Part shown: positions 40,088-42,452 of the stretch, piece after piece
How positions within the stretch are numbered: the stretch's first letter is position 1
Layout: each line of letters starts with the position of its first letter
Source: Thiodiazotropha sp040507005
Lineage (GTDB): Bacteria; Pseudomonadota; Gammaproteobacteria; Chromatiales; Chromatiaceae
Assembly (NCBI GenBank): GCA_040507005.1
Contig: JBEVVS010000110.1
Coordinates: 1 to 42,452 of the forward strand
Reading direction: 5' to 3'
Length of the DNA: 42,452 nt
Made by a program: the position numbers and the translations under genes
Notes under the pieces: generated by a model
Database searches by the model: none
What the model saw: the letters and a program-made list of their open reading frames with translations, nothing else
Told to the model about the DNA's origin: nothing

Positions 40088-42452
40088 TCATATGATCGTC
40101 ACGGTCACCTGATCCTCGATCAACAGGGTAACACTGTCATCCGCATTGAGATACTCGGTAAAAGTATGACCATTCTGGGTGACACTATTACCGGATTCAT
40201 GCCAGTCGCTGGTCAATTCCACACTATCTGAAGTGTCTCCCAAGATTTCCAGCAGATTATCGCTGTCGGTCATGGTCAACACGTCGTCAACGCTCAGATT
40301 CATGATATCGTGATTGCCGACTGTCAGGTCTATGCGTTCAACATTGCTGATACTGGATATGCTGCTGAAATCGAGATCGTCATTATCCGGTGCAATCAGG
40401 GTATCGAAGCCGGCGTCACCGGAAAGAAGCGTATCGGCGGAATCAAAGACCAGTGTGTCATTACCGCTTCCACCGCTTGATTGATCGCTGCCGGCTCCAC
40501 CATCCAGATAATCGTCTCCGGCATTGCCATTCAAGGTATCGTTGCCTTCATAGCCCGCGATATACTCATTTACCGAGCCGCCCGCCAGGATATCGGCGAC
40601 TGGCGAACCGTCAATACTCTGATAGCCACCGATGTTGATGGTCAAGGTCGCACTGGCCATATCGCCATCCTCATCCGTAATCGAGTAACTGAAGGTATCG
40701 GTAATCGTCTCACCTGGATCCAATCCATCCTTGGTCTCCCGGTTCAACTGGAAGGAATAATTACCATTGGAGTCAACTGTCAAGGTACCGTACGGGCTCG
40801 ATGTATCGCCCCAGACAACATCGGTCGATGAGCCGTCACCACCCATTAAATTCGACACGTTTCCAGTCACCACAGGCAGTGGATCGGTGGAAATGATGCT
40901 ACCCATGATCTCAAACGGGTTAACTGCCTGCTCGTCCGTCAGGATGGTCGATACGATATTCCCGTTTGTATCCATGAATCCATCCACCCTGACCTCATAC
41001 TCCTGACCACCGATGGAGATCGTCACCGCTTGCGCAGGCAGGGTAATGATATCCCGTGGGTCTGCACCATCGTTTGGTGTCTCATTATGATCCATCAAGA
41101 CATCAAACTGTACAGGGGTGACAATATCGTTGACCACCACATCCATCTCCAGGGTTAGGGTTACGCTGTCCAGCGTGGAGGAGTTGGCATAAATGGGAAA
41201 GTTGTTATGTGAAAAGTCAGCCAGCTTGAATGACTCACCGATCTGTACGCTAGCACCCCCCTCGGCATAGGTTGGGTTGTCCACCAACGTATAGCCCGAT
41301 TGAGATCCGCCATACGGCGTACGCCCCCACATCAGATTGTCAGTATATGCATCTGTGTCGGTATCCTGTTGGGTTACATACCACGTACCATTGATGAATA
41401 CAGGATCGGTCCAACCGGCAGCAAGATTCTGTATCGATAGCGAATCGACGCCGATATGCATATTGGCGGTCACACTGTTGACAGTTGGAGCATCGTCTTC
41501 AATCTGAACTGTCAGGGGTGCAGAGGCACTATCGGTACCATCATCCACCGTAACATCCACATCGAAGGAGATTACATCTTCCTGGCCCGCAACAGGATGA
41601 TCCACCCTATCCGACAGGGTTACTGAATAATTTCCAGTCGTATCGATGGATATGCGAACCACTTCAGAACCACCCGCAGACCCTATCAAAGTATCAGTTC
41701 CATCACCTGTCCAGGTAATGGGTTGACCGTAGGAGGTCATGACGGCCCCAGGCTCTGACAAGGTCACCGTCAGAGTATCGCCATCAGGATCTGTTACAGC
41801 CATACTCCCGCTATCAACGAGACTATCTGTTGTATCTGTAGGTGATCCTATGGAATCGGGTACACCATTTATTAGGCCCTCTTCAGAAACCGTGGCCGTT
41901 GCAGGAGTAATTTCCGGGAGGTCATTCACTTCATTCACAGTGACAGTCACAGTGGCTGTGTCTGTGCTTCCAGTGCCGTCATCGATAGTATAGGTAAATG
42001 TATCGGTACCATTGAAATCCGCATCCGGAGTATAGACAGGATTACCAGTCACAGGATCAATAGTGACTGTGCCGTTGGCACCCTGGGTCACCGATACGAT
42101 TTCCAGCACATCCCCATCCGGATCGCTGTCATTTGGTAAAACATCAACCGTTACAGGAACATCCTCATCTGTATCTATGTTGTCGTCAACAGCTACTGGA
42201 GTATCGTTCACCGCATCGACTGTCACAGTTACCGTAGCGGTATCGGTGCCGCCGTTGCCATCGTCAACGGTGTAGGTGAAGGTATCTGTGCCATTGAAAT
42301 CCGGGTTCGGCGTGTAGACCGGGTTGCCGGAAACTGGATCGATAGCTACTGATCCATTGGTCCCTTGAGTCACAGATAGGACAGAAAGGGTATCACCGTC
42401 CGGGTCACTGTCGTTGGGTAATACGTCAACCGTGACAGGAGTATCCTCGTTG
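40088..42452 (-). CDS. Giant RTX adhesin, C-terminal part (partial)
   Basis: The 3' end of a large secreted adhesin; the frame is open to the right edge, so the N-terminus lies outside. The visible 788 residues begin with cadherin/Ig-like repeats of 94 residues (NGTDTFTYTVDDGNGGTDTATVTV). A beta-rich domain follows (SEPGAVMTSYGQ to DDAPTVNSV), then a unique region and a VCBS-like domain (SPYGTLTVDSNGNYSF). Near the C-terminus are calcium-binding RTX nonapeptides (YEGNDTLNGNAGDDYLDGG, GGSGNDTLVF). It ends in a region rich in Asp, Ser and hydrophobics like the uncleaved type I secretion signal of LapA-type adhesins. With the TolC-like channel next door it is a surface or biofilm attachment factor. 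Exact size and target are unknown. Confidence 0.9.
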   Translation of the reverse strand, partial: NEDTPVTVDVLPNDSDPDGDTLSVLSVTQGTNGSVAIDPVSGNPVYTPNPDFNGTDTFTYTVDDGNGGTDTATVTVTVDAVNDTPVAVDDNIDTDEDVPVTVDVLPNDSDPDGDVLEIVSVTQGANGTVTIDPVTGNPVYTPDADFNGTDTFTYTIDDGTGSTDTATVTVTVNEVNDLPEITPATATVSEEGLINGVPDSIGSPTDTTDSLVDSGSMAVTDPDGDTLTVTLSEPGAVMTSYGQPITWTGDGTDTLIGSAGGSEVVRISIDTTGNYSVTLSDRVDHPVAGQEDVISFDVDVTVDDGTDSASAPLTVQIEDDAPTVNSVTANMHIGVDSLSIQNLAAGWTDPVFINGTWYVTQQDTDTDAYTDNLMWGRTPYGGSQSGYTLVDNPTYAEGGASVQIGESFKLADFSHNNFPIYANSSTLDSVTLTLEMDVVVNDIVTPVQFDVLMDHNETPNDGADPRDIITLPAQAVTISIGGQEYEVRVDGFMDTNGNIVSTILTDEQAVNPFEIMGSIISTDPLPVVTGNVSNLMGGDGSSTDVVWGDTSSPYGTLTVDSNGNYSFQLNRETKDGLDPGETITDTFSYSITDEDGDMASATLTINIGGYQSIDGSPVADILAGGSVNEYIAGYEGNDTLNGNAGDDYLDGGAGSDQSSGGSGNDTLVFDSADTLLSGDAGFDTLIAPDNDDLDFSSISSISNVERIDLTVGNHDIMNLSVDDVLTMTDSDNLLEILGDTSDSVELTSDWHESGNSVTQNGHTFTEYLNADDSVTLLIEDQVTVTII

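Noticed and set aside
1..42452. CRISPR arrays, tRNA or rRNA genes, insertion sequences, phage genes
   Set aside because: No regularly spaced direct repeats, cloverleaf-like sequence, transposase, integrase or phage structural gene was seen on either strand.

Overview
The window is about 42 kb of chromosomal DNA from a gammaproteobacterium. It holds greB, srkA, a yaeQ/arfB pair, nhaA, a YdbH/YdbL-type envelope pair and a DamX-like SPOR protein. It also holds a class III (PhaC+PhaE) polyhydroxyalkanoate cluster laid out as I recall it in purple sulfur bacteria such as Allochromatium. Together with an acetate symporter and acetyl-CoA synthetase, this suggests a sulfur-oxidising, Chromatiales-like lineage. 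The genus cannot be fixed from sequence reading alone. I see no transposase, integrase, tRNA, rRNA or CRISPR array.

Layout. Positions 1-5600 are an acetate module: the end of an ActP-like sodium:acetate symporter, a CNBD-CBS-DUF294 nucleotidyltransferase-like protein, a DEDDh exonuclease and acs. Positions 5790-7430 hold two unknown proteins and a PrcB-like lipoprotein. Positions 7484-10051 encode a subtilisin lipoprotein that probably works with the PrcB-like protein. Positions 10.3-17.2 kb are housekeeping and stress genes: greB, srkA, tpm, yaeQ, arfB, a PQQ-type sugar dehydrogenase, a histidine phosphatase, an NHL protein and a GNAT. Positions 17.2-22.9 kb are envelope genes: a YdbL-like lipoprotein, a YdbH-like protein, and a long coiled-coil membrane protein with a C-terminal SPOR domain. 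Positions 22.9-28.3 kb hold a truncated haemoglobin, a TudS/DUF1722 protein, a solo cyclic-nucleotide-binding domain, a molybdopterin-binding-domain protein, an SDR and nhaA.

Positions 28.4-34.5 kb are the PHA locus: phaE-phaC leftward, and phaA, phaR, phaP and phaB rightward, with terminators and a consensus promoter in front of phaP. Positions 34.5-38.0 kb hold a 30-residue acidic Trp/Pro/Asp-rich small ORF, a secreted protein with two six-cysteine repeats, and a DedA/TVP38 membrane domain fused to a flavin disulfide reductase. Positions 38.2-42.45 kb hold a TolC-family outer-membrane channel and the 3' end of a giant RTX adhesin that runs off the window.

How the genes fit together: acetate enters through ActP, Acs makes acetyl-CoA, and PhaA, PhaB and PhaEC turn it into PHB granules coated by PhaP under PhaR control. 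The most interesting items are the 13-bp element shared by the phaE/phaA and phaP control regions, the H1-like lysine/alanine tail on PhaE, the small ORF beside the PHA cluster, the SPOR coiled-coil protein, the subtilisin/PrcB pair, and the YdbH-YdbL locus with no separate ynbE.
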